Source: an uncultured Actinomycetes bacterium
Lineage (GTDB): Bacteria; Actinomycetota; Acidimicrobiia; Acidimicrobiales; Ilumatobacteraceae
Assembly (NCBI GenBank): GCA_903858075.1
Contig: CAIOHI010000274.1
Span: 1 to 5,160 of the forward strand
Reading direction: 5' to 3'
DNA length: 5,160 nt
The notes beneath the pieces are model-generated. The model was not told the origin of the DNA. It ran no database searches and saw nothing but the letters and a program-made list of their open reading frames with translations. Both the position numbers and the translations under genes were made by a program. Below are positions 1 through 5,160 of the stretch, piece by piece. How positions within the stretch are numbered: position 1 is the stretch's first letter; each line of letters opens with the position of its first letter.

Positions 1-153
1 ATTCTTGGTTCTGAACGTGAAGGTCTGGAAGCAAGTGTGATGAATGCCGCAACTATGCGAGTGCGCATTCCAATGGCAGAAGGAATTGACTCACTCAATG
101 TTGCGGCCGCAGCCGCGGTTGCGTGTTACGGCTTAACTAGCCGTAGCGGTTGA
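1..153 (+). CDS. SpoU/TrmH-family RNA 2'-O-ribose methyltransferase, C-terminal fragment
   Basis: Only the last 50 codons are present, ending in TGA at 151-153; the start lies left of the window. The fragment holds two hallmark motifs of the SPOUT (alpha/beta-knot) methyltransferases: motif 2 as ILGSEREGL (residues 1-9 of the fragment) and motif 3 as IPMAEGIDSLNVAAAAAV (residues 23-40). In this family these segments form the trefoil knot that binds S-adenosylmethionine, and the enzymes methylate the 2'-OH of a ribose in rRNA or tRNA as dimers. Which RNA is modified (23S rRNA as in RlmB or TsnR-like enzymes, or tRNA as in TrmH) cannot be told from this tail, so no symbol is given. The gene converges on the globin gene and their ends overlap by 28 bp. 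Family assignment is secure; substrate is unknown. Confidence 0.9.
   Translation: MLGSEREGLEASVMNAATMRVRIPMAEGIDSLNVAAAAAVACYGLTSRSG
125..147. terminator. Perfect hairpin in the convergent gene overlap, candidate bidirectional terminator
   Basis: TACGGCT (127-133) and AGCCGTA (139-145) are exact inverted copies around a 5-base loop (TAACT); the stem can be extended by a U-G wobble (126/146) and a G-C pair (125/147). It lies at the 3' ends of two convergent genes: the globin stop codon (126-128) is in the stem and the methyltransferase stop (151-153) follows a few bases after it, so release just beyond the hairpin would end either transcript close to its stop codon. There is no T-run on either side, so it is not a classical intrinsic terminator. 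The hairpin is seen; the function is inferred. Confidence 0.5.
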
Positions 154-554
154 TCGTTGCGCAGATGCTCGGCAGCCTTCACGAAATAATCAACGAATTT
201 TGCTCGCGTTTCATCGCTGAGGTTTGCTTCACTAACCGCAGCCAACATGTGCAACAACCAGTGATCTCTTTCTAATTCCGAAATGCGATACGGCATATGC
301 CTTGCACGCAACATGGGCTGCCCGCGTTCTTCGTTGTAAGTAGGTGGACCACCCCAATATTGGGCGAGAAATAATGCCAGCCGATGAGCCGCACCGTCGA
401 GGTCATCAATGTCGGGGTACAACGGCAGCAGTACTGCATCGGTACGAATTCCCTCATAAAAACGAGCAGCGATGCCATTGAAAAATGGCATCCCCCCTAC
501 TTCGTCGAAGACGGATACTTCTGCATCGCTCAAGAGAACTCTGGATCTTCCCAA
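126..554 (-). CDS. glbO: Group II truncated haemoglobin (GlbO/trHbO type)
   Basis: A 2-on-2 globin that binds haem; mycobacterial relatives bind O2 tightly and have been linked to oxygen or peroxide/NO chemistry at the membrane. The predicted protein has 142 residues from the TTG at 552-554. By eye it aligns with M. tuberculosis GlbO throughout: VFDEVGG (helix A), RFY with Tyr33 at B10, Tyr46 at CD1, Ala55 at E7, Leu59 at E11, the EF signature QYWGGPPTY (65-73), proximal His86 at F8 in LRARHMPYR, and Trp99 at G8, the hallmark of groups II and III. Start choice is uncertain: TTG at 554 lies 22 bases inside the upstream crotonase gene and has no clear ribosome binding site, whereas TTG at 531-533 overlaps that gene's stop codon as TTGA and would give 135 residues. 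The ATG at codon 22 would remove helix A and is unlikely. The 3' end overlaps the convergent methyltransferase gene. Physiological role here is unknown. Confidence 0.92.
   Translation of the reverse strand: MGRSRVLLSDAEVSVFDEVGGMPFFNGIAARFYEGIRTDAVLLPLYPDIDDLDGAAHRLALFLAQYWGGPPTYNEERGQPMLRARHMPYRISELERDHWLLHMLAAVSEANLSDETRAKFVDYFVKAAEHLRNDQPLRLVKP
530..533 (-). promoter_or_regulatory. TTGA stop/start overlap, possible translational coupling of crotonase and globin
   Basis: On the - strand the crotonase ends in TCT TGA, and the bases TTG straddling that stop are in frame with the globin, forming TTGA, the TTG version of the common ATGA coupling junction. If this TTG is used, terminating ribosomes could restart directly on the globin. 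A purine stretch, GGGAAGA, lies about 12 bases upstream, farther than ideal. The competing start is TTG at 552-554. Confidence 0.35.
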
Positions 555-1390
555 TTGGGGAAAATAGCGGGCAGTCCGTCACTCACCTTGTCGGTAAATA
601 CAGCAGGACGCTTTTCCAAGAAGCTCACTACGCCTTCTTTGGCATCGGCACTGCGCCCACGCATTTGAATACCGCGACTATCAACGCGGTGCGCTTCCAT
701 GGGGTGGTTCGCACCCAACATGCGCCACATCATTTGACGTGACAGCGCAACAGAAACTGGTGACGTGTTATCGGCAATTTCTCGTGCAATGGCATAGGCC
801 GCAGGCAACAGATCTTCTGGCTCATGAATACTGCGCACAAGACCACCAGACAATGCCTCTTCAGCGCTAAACAGACGCCCGGTATAGACCCATTCGGCAG
901 CTTGGGAAATACCCACTAGCCGTGGGAGGAACCACGATGAACATGCTTCAGGAACAATGCCGCGTTTTGCAAAGACAAAACCAAATTTTGCTTTCGTACT
1001 TGCCAGGCGAATATCCATGGGCAATGTCATTGTTGCGCCCACGCCAACTGCTGCACCATTGATAGCGGCAATAACTGGCTTCTTTAATTCAAAAATTCGC
1101 AGCGAGACAAGCCCACCTCCGTCGCGCACCACACCACCTTTGTCGGTGATGTCGCTTCCACCTTTTTCAAATGTTTTACCGCCACTCGACAAGTCGGCTC
1201 CGGCGCAAAAAGCTCGCCCACTACCCGTCATGACGAGAGCACGAATATCGTCATTTCCATCTACCTCGTCGAAAGCGACTTTGAGGTCACGCACCATCTG
1301 ATTAGTGAATGCATTCAACGCATCTGGGCGGTGCAAGGTGATGGTAGCGATGCCATCAGAAACGTCGAACAAAATATCGGTAAAAGTCAT
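530..1390 (-). CDS. Crotonase-fold enoyl-CoA hydratase/isomerase family protein, isomerase-like active site
   Basis: This 286-residue protein acts on an acyl-CoA thioester, probably an enoyl-CoA of fatty-acid breakdown in the cytosol. Crotonase features are clear: the N-terminal ITLHRPDALNAF (17-28), oxyanion-hole segment AFCAGADLS (60-68), a glycine- and charge-rich loop (69-93), second oxyanion segment PVIAAINGAAVGVGA (105-119) and the C-terminal EGVVSFLEKRPAVF (252-265). Aligned with rat mitochondrial crotonase, the two catalytic glutamates (Glu144, Glu164) are replaced by Thr120 and Phe140. Glu148, in IVPEACSSWFLPRL, falls where peroxisomal-type delta3,delta2-enoyl-CoA isomerases (ECI2, yeast Eci1) have their catalytic Glu in PEGCSS-like motifs. 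Isomerase activity is therefore more likely than hydratase activity, though databases will probably label it enoyl-CoA hydratase. The ATG at 1388-1390 is preceded by AAAAAGGGGA. It lies 49 bp after ftsX and overlaps the globin gene by 25 bp (or 4 bp with the alternative globin start). Confidence 0.93.
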   Translation of the reverse strand: MTFTDILFDVSDGIATITLHRPDALNAFTNQMVRDLKVAFDEVDGNDDIRALVMTGSGRAFCAGADLSSGGKTFEKGGSDITDKGGVVRDGGGLVSLRIFELKKPVIAAINGAAVGVGATMTLPMDIRLASTKAKFGFVFAKRGIVPEACSSWFLPRLVGISQAAEWVYTGRLFSAEEALSGGLVRSIHEPEDLLPAAYAIAREIADNTSPVSVALSRQMMWRMLGANHPMEAHRVDSRGIQMRGRSADAKEGVVSFLEKRPAVFTDKVSDGLPAIFPNWEDPEFS

Positions 1391-1397
1391 TCCCCTT
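1391..1397 (-). promoter_or_regulatory. Purine-rich ribosome binding site of the crotonase gene
   Basis: Read on the - strand, AAGGGGA directly abuts the ATG at 1388-1390. It is the clearest Shine-Dalgarno-like stretch before any start in this window, although the spacing is shorter than usual. The remaining bases of the 49-bp gap to ftsX (to 1439) show no convincing -35/-10 pair or hairpin, so the gene may be read from an upstream promoter. Confidence 0.45.
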
Positions 1398-1439
1398 TTT
1401 ACCCGAATCTTCTGTGCTGCTGCGTATTGGTGGATCTAT

Positions 1440-2345
1440 TTACACATCAAGGAATCGGCTGGCAGCAATTCCAGAACCAATGGCACCGGCCAAAGCACCA
1501 ATAATGAGCAGCATCACCATGACTCCGTTGACGTAACTACCGGGAACCACCAGCGCACTGATTCCGGTTCCTGGCTTAAACCCAGCCACTCCACTTGTCC
1601 ATGCACGATTCAGGGCCCACAGCCCTCCACACGACGCAACACCACCGATGAGACCTTGAAGGAGCCCTTCCAACATGAAGGGAACACGAATAAACCAGTT
1701 GGTGGCTCCCACCAACTTCATGACTTCAATTTCACGTCGACGCGCGAACATGGCTGTTCTGATGGTGTTCCAAATGAGAGCTACTGCAACACCTAAGAGC
1801 ACTACCGACATGACAATGGTGACCGTACGAACAAAGCCCGACAAGGTGGAAATAATTTGGAACTCATCTTCGGCGAGCGAGACTCCTTCCACTTTCGGAA
1901 GCCCCCGATATTGCTCGGCCAAACTTCGTACGAGTGCTGCATCGCCAGTAAGTGGAACCACTTTGAATTGCGTAGGAATAGTTTCAGGCGTGAGCAAACT
2001 CAACAAGGTCGGGTCGCCCGTGAAAATGACTTTGGCTTCTTCAAAGCTGGCTGCCTTGTCGAGGTATTTCAACTTTTCGAGGTCAATGACTGCCGGCTGG
2101 CTTTTAATAGTGTTTTCAATGTAAGCAATTTGTTCGGGGGCAGCATCTGACGCCACGAACACAATCATTTGCACATCGCCCTTCCAGCGCACAAGAAGAT
2201 TGTCGAACCCGCGTTGAATGAGGAAGGTGGTACCAACCAGCAACAGCGATATTGCAGATGTGACTACAGCAGCTGCTGTAAGGGTGAGGTTACGACGGAA
2301 ACTTGCCCACGTTTCGCGAAAGGCGTATGCAATGCGGCTCCACAT
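1440..2345 (-). CDS. ftsX: Cell division protein FtsX, membrane subunit of the FtsEX complex
   Basis: FtsX is the integral membrane part of an ABC-type complex that does not transport but passes ATP-driven conformational changes to peptidoglycan hydrolases outside the membrane during division; in mycobacteria a partner is the hydrolase RipC. The 301 residues show the family layout: a short cytoplasmic N-terminus (WSRIAYAFRETWASFRRN), TM1 about 21-43, an extracytoplasmic domain about 45-172, then TM2 about 173-193, TM3 about 222-245 and TM4 about 272-293. The cytoplasmic stretch after TM2, ARRREIEVMKLVGAT (201-215), is the conserved FtsX/MacB-type element expected to contact the ATPase. Length is normal for actinobacterial FtsX. 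Its ATG shares one base with the ftsE stop codon, so the two are almost certainly co-translated. The stop is TAA at 1440-1442. The gene normally next in Actinobacteria, smpB, is absent here. Confidence 0.96.
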   Translation of the reverse strand: MWSRIAYAFRETWASFRRNLTLTAAAVVTSAISLLLVGTTFLIQRGFDNLLVRWKGDVQMIVFVASDAAPEQIAYIENTIKSQPAVIDLEKLKYLDKAASFEEAKVIFTGDPTLLSLLTPETIPTQFKVVPLTGDAALVRSLAEQYRGLPKVEGVSLAEDEFQIISTLSGFVRTVTIVMSVVLLGVAVALIWNTIRTAMFARRREIEVMKLVGATNWFIRVPFMLEGLLQGLIGGVASCGGLWALNRAWTSGVAGFKPGTGISALVVPGSYVNGVMVMLLIIGALAGAIGSGIAASRFLDV

Positions 2346-2347
2346 TA
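2343..2347 (-). promoter_or_regulatory. TAATG stop/start overlap coupling ftsE to ftsX
   Basis: On the - strand the ftsE stop TAA and the ftsX start ATG share one A (TAATG). Such junctions allow ribosome re-initiation and help keep subunits of one complex in a fixed ratio, which fits FtsE and FtsX assembling together. Confidence 0.75.
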
Positions 2348-3022
2348 TTCGTACACCCCTCGCTCTTGGTCGCGCACGAGAACGCCACGATCGAGTTGAA
2401 TAACCCGCTTACGCATCATGTTGACAATGCGGTGGTCGTGTGAAGCCATGACAACAGTTGTTCCACTGCGGTTAATGCTGTCGAGTAATTGCATGATTCC
2501 TTCGCCCGTTGCAGGGTCGAGGTTTCCCGTAGGTTCATCGGCCAACAAAATGAGTGGTCTATTTACGAATGCTCGTGCAATAGAAACACGTTGCTGCTCG
2601 CCACCAGACAACTGATCGGGCAATCGGTCGTGCTTATCTTCAAGACCTACTAGCTCAAGAACCGCAGGAACTTGTTGACGAATCACGTGACGGGGTTTGC
2701 CAATAACTTCGAGAGCAAATGCCACATTTTCAAATACGGTCTTGTTCGACAGCAATTTGTAGTCTTGGAAAACATTTCCCATGCCGCGGCGCAAATACGG
2801 CACGCGGGAGTCGCCTAGTTCGTTGATGTTGCGGCCAGCGATCCATACGTCGCCACGTTCTGGACGTTCTTGACGATTCATGAGGCGCAACAGAGTGGAT
2901 TTCCCTGAACCTGAAGGACCTACCAAAAAAACGAAGTCGCCTTTTGCGATGTCGAAACTTACGTCTCGCACCGCAACAGAATCGGTTCCGTACACCTTGG
3001 TCACATTGTCTAAGCGAATCAT
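2345..3022 (-). CDS. ftsE: Cell division ATP-binding protein FtsE
   Basis: FtsE is the cytoplasmic ATPase of FtsEX; its ATP cycle, working through FtsX, controls cell-wall hydrolases at the division site. All ABC ATPase motifs are intact in the 225 residues: Walker [10 protein letters not shown] (35-43), Q-loop Gln86 in NVFQDYKLL, the signature LSGGEQQR (138-145), Walker B LILLADE (158-164) with the catalytic Glu, the D-loop GNLDP (166-170) and the H-loop His195 in [14 protein letters not shown] and the opening [12 protein letters not shown] are typical of FtsE rather than of general LolD/MacB ATPases, and ftsX follows immediately. The ATG at 3020-3022 fits the family N-terminus exactly; the ribosome binding site is weak (AGG about 13 bases upstream). 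It lies 46 bp after prfB. Confidence 0.97.
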   Translation of the reverse strand: MIRLDNVTKVYGTDSVAVRDVSFDIAKGDFVFLVGPSGSGKSTLLRLMNRQERPERGDVWIAGRNINELGDSRVPYLRRGMGNVFQDYKLLSNKTVFENVAFALEVIGKPRHVIRQQVPAVLELVGLEDKHDRLPDQLSGGEQQRVSIARAFVNRPLILLADEPTGNLDPATGEGIMQLLDSINRSGTTVVMASHDHRIVNMMRKRVIQLDRGVLVRDQERGVYE

Positions 3023-3039
3023 GACAAAGTGAACCTATC

Positions 3040-3069
3040 AGCACATTCGCAACTAGCCGTGAAAGTGCT
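3040..3069. repeat. Imperfect inverted repeat in the prfB-ftsE gap
   Basis: AGCACATTC (3040-3048) and GAAAGTGCT (3061-3069) are inverted copies with one mismatch in nine, around a 12-base loop. The second arm touches the prfB stop codon. No T-run follows on the - strand, so it is at best a weak pause or RNA-processing hairpin between prfB and ftsE, and it may be chance. Confidence 0.25.
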
Positions 3070-4172
3070 TATTTTTCGTCGAGAGAGCGCCGCCAACGCA
3101 AAAAACCTTCCATAAATTCGTCTAAATCGCCATCTAATACGGAAGCAACGTTGCCATCTTCTACTTCCGTTCTGACATCTTTTACCATTTGATATGGCTG
3201 CATAACATAAGAACGAATCTGACTTCCCCAGCCCACTTGTGCAGGCTTGCCAGCAATGCGATCACGCTCTGCTTCGTACTCTTCTTCAATGCGCGCAGCA
3301 ATCATTGCTTTGAGTCGCGTCATTGCTCGCTCACGGTTTTGTAGTTGACTGCGCTCTTCTTGCGATGAAGAAACAAGACCCGTTGGTTCATGAATGAGCC
3401 GCACTGCAGATGACGTTTTGTTGATGTGTTGACCACCGGCACCAGAAGCACGAAATACTTCCATGCGAATTTCGGCTTCGTTCACTTCAATGTTTGGCGC
3501 ATCCATAACTGGCCACACCTGTACCGAGGCAAAGCTTGTTTGCCGGCGGCCCTGGTTGTCGAACGGGCTAATGCGCACCAGGCGATGAGTGCCTCGCTCT
3601 GAGGTCATAAGGCCGTAGGCGTAGCGGCCATGAATAGTGAAGTCGGCAGACAATATGCCTGCCTCAGTGCCCTCAGATATACCGCTTAATTCCACGGTGA
3701 ACCCACGACGTTCAGCCCAACGCGTGTACATGCGCAACAACAATTCCGACCAATCTTGCGCATCAACGCCGCCGTCTTTCGCGTTGATTTGAACGATGCA
3801 ATCGACCTCATCGTGCTCACCCGTAAACAAACTGCGCAACTCTAAGGTGCGCAGTTGTTTCGATGCGCGCGAAATACCGTCTGCAAGTTCGGGCTCTTGC
3901 GATGCATCGTCTACCTCGCGTGCCATTTCGTGCAGCACGTCAAGATCGTCAACCACAGCAGTTAGCCCCAAGAACTCGTCGAGATCAGACTTGATATTTG
4001 AATATTCCGTATTCACCTTTTTTGCAAGGTCTTGATCGTCCCACAAATCGGGGCGCGTAATTTCAATTTCAAGTTCGCTGAGACGTGAAGTATTTTGCTC
4101 TACTTTTAAATACAGAGCAGCTTCGCCTAATCGGCGCCGGAGATCTCGTAGGTCGTCGGTGAAGTCACGCAT
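3069..4172 (-). CDS. prfB: Peptide chain release factor 2 (RF2)
   Basis: RF2 recognises UAA and UGA in the ribosomal A site and triggers release of the finished protein. The 367 residues cover the whole family: the N-terminal helical domain (about 1-110, with the conserved PDLWDD at 41-46), the codon-recognition domain with the RF2-specific tripeptide Ser202-Pro203-Phe204 in RISPFDNQGRR, and the peptidyl-tRNA hydrolysis loop SGAGGQHINKTSSAVR (243-258) with Gly246-Gly247-Gln248; the Gln is normally methylated by PrmC. GVDAQDWSELLLRMYTRWAE (135-154) is also diagnostic. The frame is open from ATG to TAA, so the in-frame UGA and programmed +1 frameshift of E. coli-type prfB (near codon 26) are absent. 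The ATG at 4170-4172 matches the family start and lies 24 bp after the secA stop; no strong ribosome binding site is visible. The neighbours suggest co-transcription with secA. Confidence 0.97.
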   Translation of the reverse strand: MRDFTDDLRDLRRRLGEAALYLKVEQNTSRLSELEIEITRPDLWDDQDLAKKVNTEYSNIKSDLDEFLGLTAVVDDLDVLHEMAREVDDASQEPELADGISRASKQLRTLELRSLFTGEHDEVDCIVQINAKDGGVDAQDWSELLLRMYTRWAERRGFTVELSGISEGTEAGILSADFTIHGRYAYGLMTSERGTHRLVRISPFDNQGRRQTSFASVQVWPVMDAPNIEVNEAEIRMEVFRASGAGGQHINKTSSAVRLIHEPTGLVSSSQEERSQLQNRERAMTRLKAMIAARIEEEYEAERDRIAGKPAQVGWGSQIRSYVMQPYQMVKDVRTEVEDGNVASVLDGDLDEFMEGFLRWRRSLDEK

Positions 4173-4196
4173 GGAGAGAAAAGCCTTGGTTTGGTG

Positions 4197-5160
4197 TCAG
4201 GCAGTTTTGCCGTGACACACCTTGAATTTTTTGCCCGAACCACAAGGGCACGGAGCATTGCGCGGAGTTTTATCAAATTCACTTTTCACTACTGGCGTAT
4301 TGCTGACCGCACGAACAGGGGCGGCCTCGGGCGGTAATTCGCCATCGGCAATTGCAGAGGCAGCAGCCACATCGAAGCCAGAAGCTGTGTCGTCGTCGGA
4401 GGAGGTTTGGCGAATATTCTGCACAGTGGTTCCTGCAGCATCGTCTGACACCACTTCCACGTGCATTACGTACTTCACGAAATCTTGTGCAATGCCCTTC
4501 ATGAGAGACCCGAACATGTCGTAGCCCTCACGTTGCCATTCGGTGAGCGGGTCTTTTTGACCCATGGCACGCAAGTTGATTCCTTCTTGCAGGTAGTCCA
4601 TCTCTTCGAGATGTTCACGCCAGCGTTGGTCAATAATGCGCAACATGACCTGACGTTCAATTTCACGCATGACCGTTTCGCCAAGTTGTTCTTCGCGCTG
4701 CTTGTAGAACACCGCAGCATCGGCCATGACGAGGTCGTAAATATTGTCGGTTGAAGATGCTTGCTCGAGATGGGAAATTGCAACTGTGGTTGGCCAATAG
4801 GTGGCGAGGTCGCGAGTAAGACCATCGAGGTCCCATTCGTCGTCGGCTTCACTGACGCAATATGCAGCAATGAGCGAATCGACTGCCTCTGAGAGATACT
4901 CCATTGCTGCGGCATGCAGGTCGAGGCCATCGAGAATTTGGTCGCGGCGCATGTAAATAACCTTGCGCTGTTCATTCATGACTTCGTCGTATTTCAGAAC
5001 GTTCTTACGAATTTCTCCGTTGCGTTGCTCAACTGTGCTTTGCGCACGCTCAATAGCTTTAGTAACCATTTTTGCTTCAATTGCTTCATCGTCGGGCAAT
5101 GCACGAGACATCACCCAACTGAGCGCACCTGTTGCGAACAAACGCAAGAGCTCATCGTCG
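4197..5160 (-). CDS. secA: Preprotein translocase ATPase SecA, C-terminal part
   Basis: SecA is the cytosolic motor that pushes unfolded preproteins through SecYEG. About 320 C-terminal residues are present; the gene runs off the right edge with the frame open (DDELLRLFATGALS at the edge), so the TTG near 5147 is an internal Leu, not a start. Recognisable blocks are IEAKMVTKAIERAQ followed by RKNVLKYDEVMNEQRKVIY, the helical wing/scaffold region with RIIDQRWREHLEEMDYLQEG and INLRAMGQKDPLTEWQREGYDMF, an acidic Ala-rich linker of about 60 residues, and a terminal zinc-binding motif. The zinc-binding tail is absent from some SecA and SecA2 proteins, so this is most likely the housekeeping SecA. 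It stops at TGA 4197-4199, 24 bp before prfB, in the same direction. Confidence 0.97.
   Translation of the reverse strand, partial: DDELLRLFATGALSWVMSRALPDDEAIEAKMVTKAIERAQSTVEQRNGEIRKNVLKYDEVMNEQRKVIYMRRDQILDGLDLHAAAMEYLSEAVDSLIAAYCVSEADDEWDLDGLTRDLATYWPTTVAISHLEQASSTDNIYDLVMADAAVFYKQREEQLGETVMREIERQVMLRIIDQRWREHLEEMDYLQEGINLRAMGQKDPLTEWQREGYDMFGSLMKGIAQDFVKYVMHVEVVSDDAAGTTVQNIRQTSSDDDTASGFDVAAASAIADGELPPEAAPVRAVSNTPVVKSEFDKTPRNAPCPCGSGKKFKVCHGKTA
4212..4250 (-). other. SEC-C zinc-binding motif at the SecA C-terminus
   Basis: The end of SecA reads NAPCPCGSGKKFKVCHG, a complete CxC-x8-CH zinc ligand set. In E. coli this tail binds Zn2+ and interacts with the chaperone SecB and with ribosomes or phospholipids. 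Many actinobacteria lack a SecB of the E. coli kind, so a ribosome or membrane contact may be its role here; that part is inference. Confidence 0.85.

Noticed and set aside
127..145. Classical intrinsic terminator
   Set aside because: The hairpin is perfect but neither strand has a T-run after it, so I list it only as a candidate U-less or bidirectional terminator.
957..1301. 114-codon open frame on the + strand
   Set aside because: Fully antisense to the crotonase gene, with Pro/Ser/Thr-rich sequence typical of a reversed coding frame and no start context.
1391..1439. Promoter for the crotonase-globin pair in the gap after ftsX
   Set aside because: Apart from the purine-rich ribosome binding site, no -35/-10 pair or operator-like repeat is visible.
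1305..1796. 163-codon open frame on the + strand opposite ftsX and the crotonase start
   Set aside because: It is antisense to two clear genes, its composition is low-complexity and polar (many Ser, Thr, Asn, His), and no domain is recognisable. It is a shadow frame.
1675..2124. 149-codon open frame on the + strand
   Set aside because: Fully inside ftsX on the opposite strand; no recognisable protein features.
2730..3044. 104-codon open frame on the - strand overlapping the 5' end of ftsE
   Set aside because: It is a shifted frame of ftsE, rich in Arg and Cys without a domain; the real ftsE frame holds all ABC motifs.
4499..4975. 158-codon open frame on the - strand within secA
   Set aside because: Out of frame with SecA, whose conserved blocks run through the same bases; the alternative translation matches nothing I recognise.
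5145..5147. TTG as a possible start of the SecA fragment
   Set aside because: The frame stays open to the window edge with SecA-like residues (DDEL before LRLF), so this is an internal leucine codon of a gene cut by the window.

Overview
The window is a compact stretch of a bacterial chromosome with seven protein genes, almost no intergenic space and no mobile elements, CRISPR or RNA genes that I can see. The base composition looks roughly balanced (about half G+C by eye, not counted exactly). The sequences of RF2 (…RISPFDNQGRRQTSFA…), the GlbO-type globin and the crotonase read as actinobacterial. A moderate-GC actinobacterium, possibly of the Acidimicrobiia, is my best guess; the class-level placement is inference and weak.

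Layout. At the left edge, bases 1-153 on the + strand are the last 50 codons of a SpoU/TrmH-family RNA 2'-O-methyltransferase. Everything else is on the - strand and is read from right to left: the C-terminal third of SecA (from the right edge to 4197), peptide chain release factor 2 PrfB (4172-3069), the cell-division ABC ATPase FtsE (3022-2345), its membrane partner FtsX (2345-1440), a crotonase-fold (enoyl-CoA hydratase/isomerase) protein (1390-530) and a group II truncated haemoglobin (554-126). Gaps between the - strand genes are 24, 46, -1, 49 and -25 bp (negative means overlap), so they could form one transcription unit, or at least two closely packed ones. The globin and the methyltransferase converge and overlap tail to tail by 28 bp, with a perfect 7-bp hairpin exactly at the overlap.

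How the genes fit together. SecA (protein export motor), RF2 (termination at UAA/UGA) and FtsEX (regulation of cell-wall hydrolysis at division) are core functions. The prfB-ftsE-ftsX order is familiar in Actinobacteria, where smpB commonly follows ftsX. Here smpB is not present after ftsX; the crotonase and the globin occupy that place. The crotonase lacks both classical hydratase glutamates but has a glutamate where peroxisomal-type enoyl-CoA isomerases have their catalytic one, so isomerisation is a better guess than hydration. The globin has the full set of GlbO haem-pocket residues.

I do not see a clearly novel system. The points most worth a second look are the hairpin in the convergent overlap, the active site of the crotonase, the replacement of smpB, and the TTG start of the globin coupled to the crotonase stop codon.
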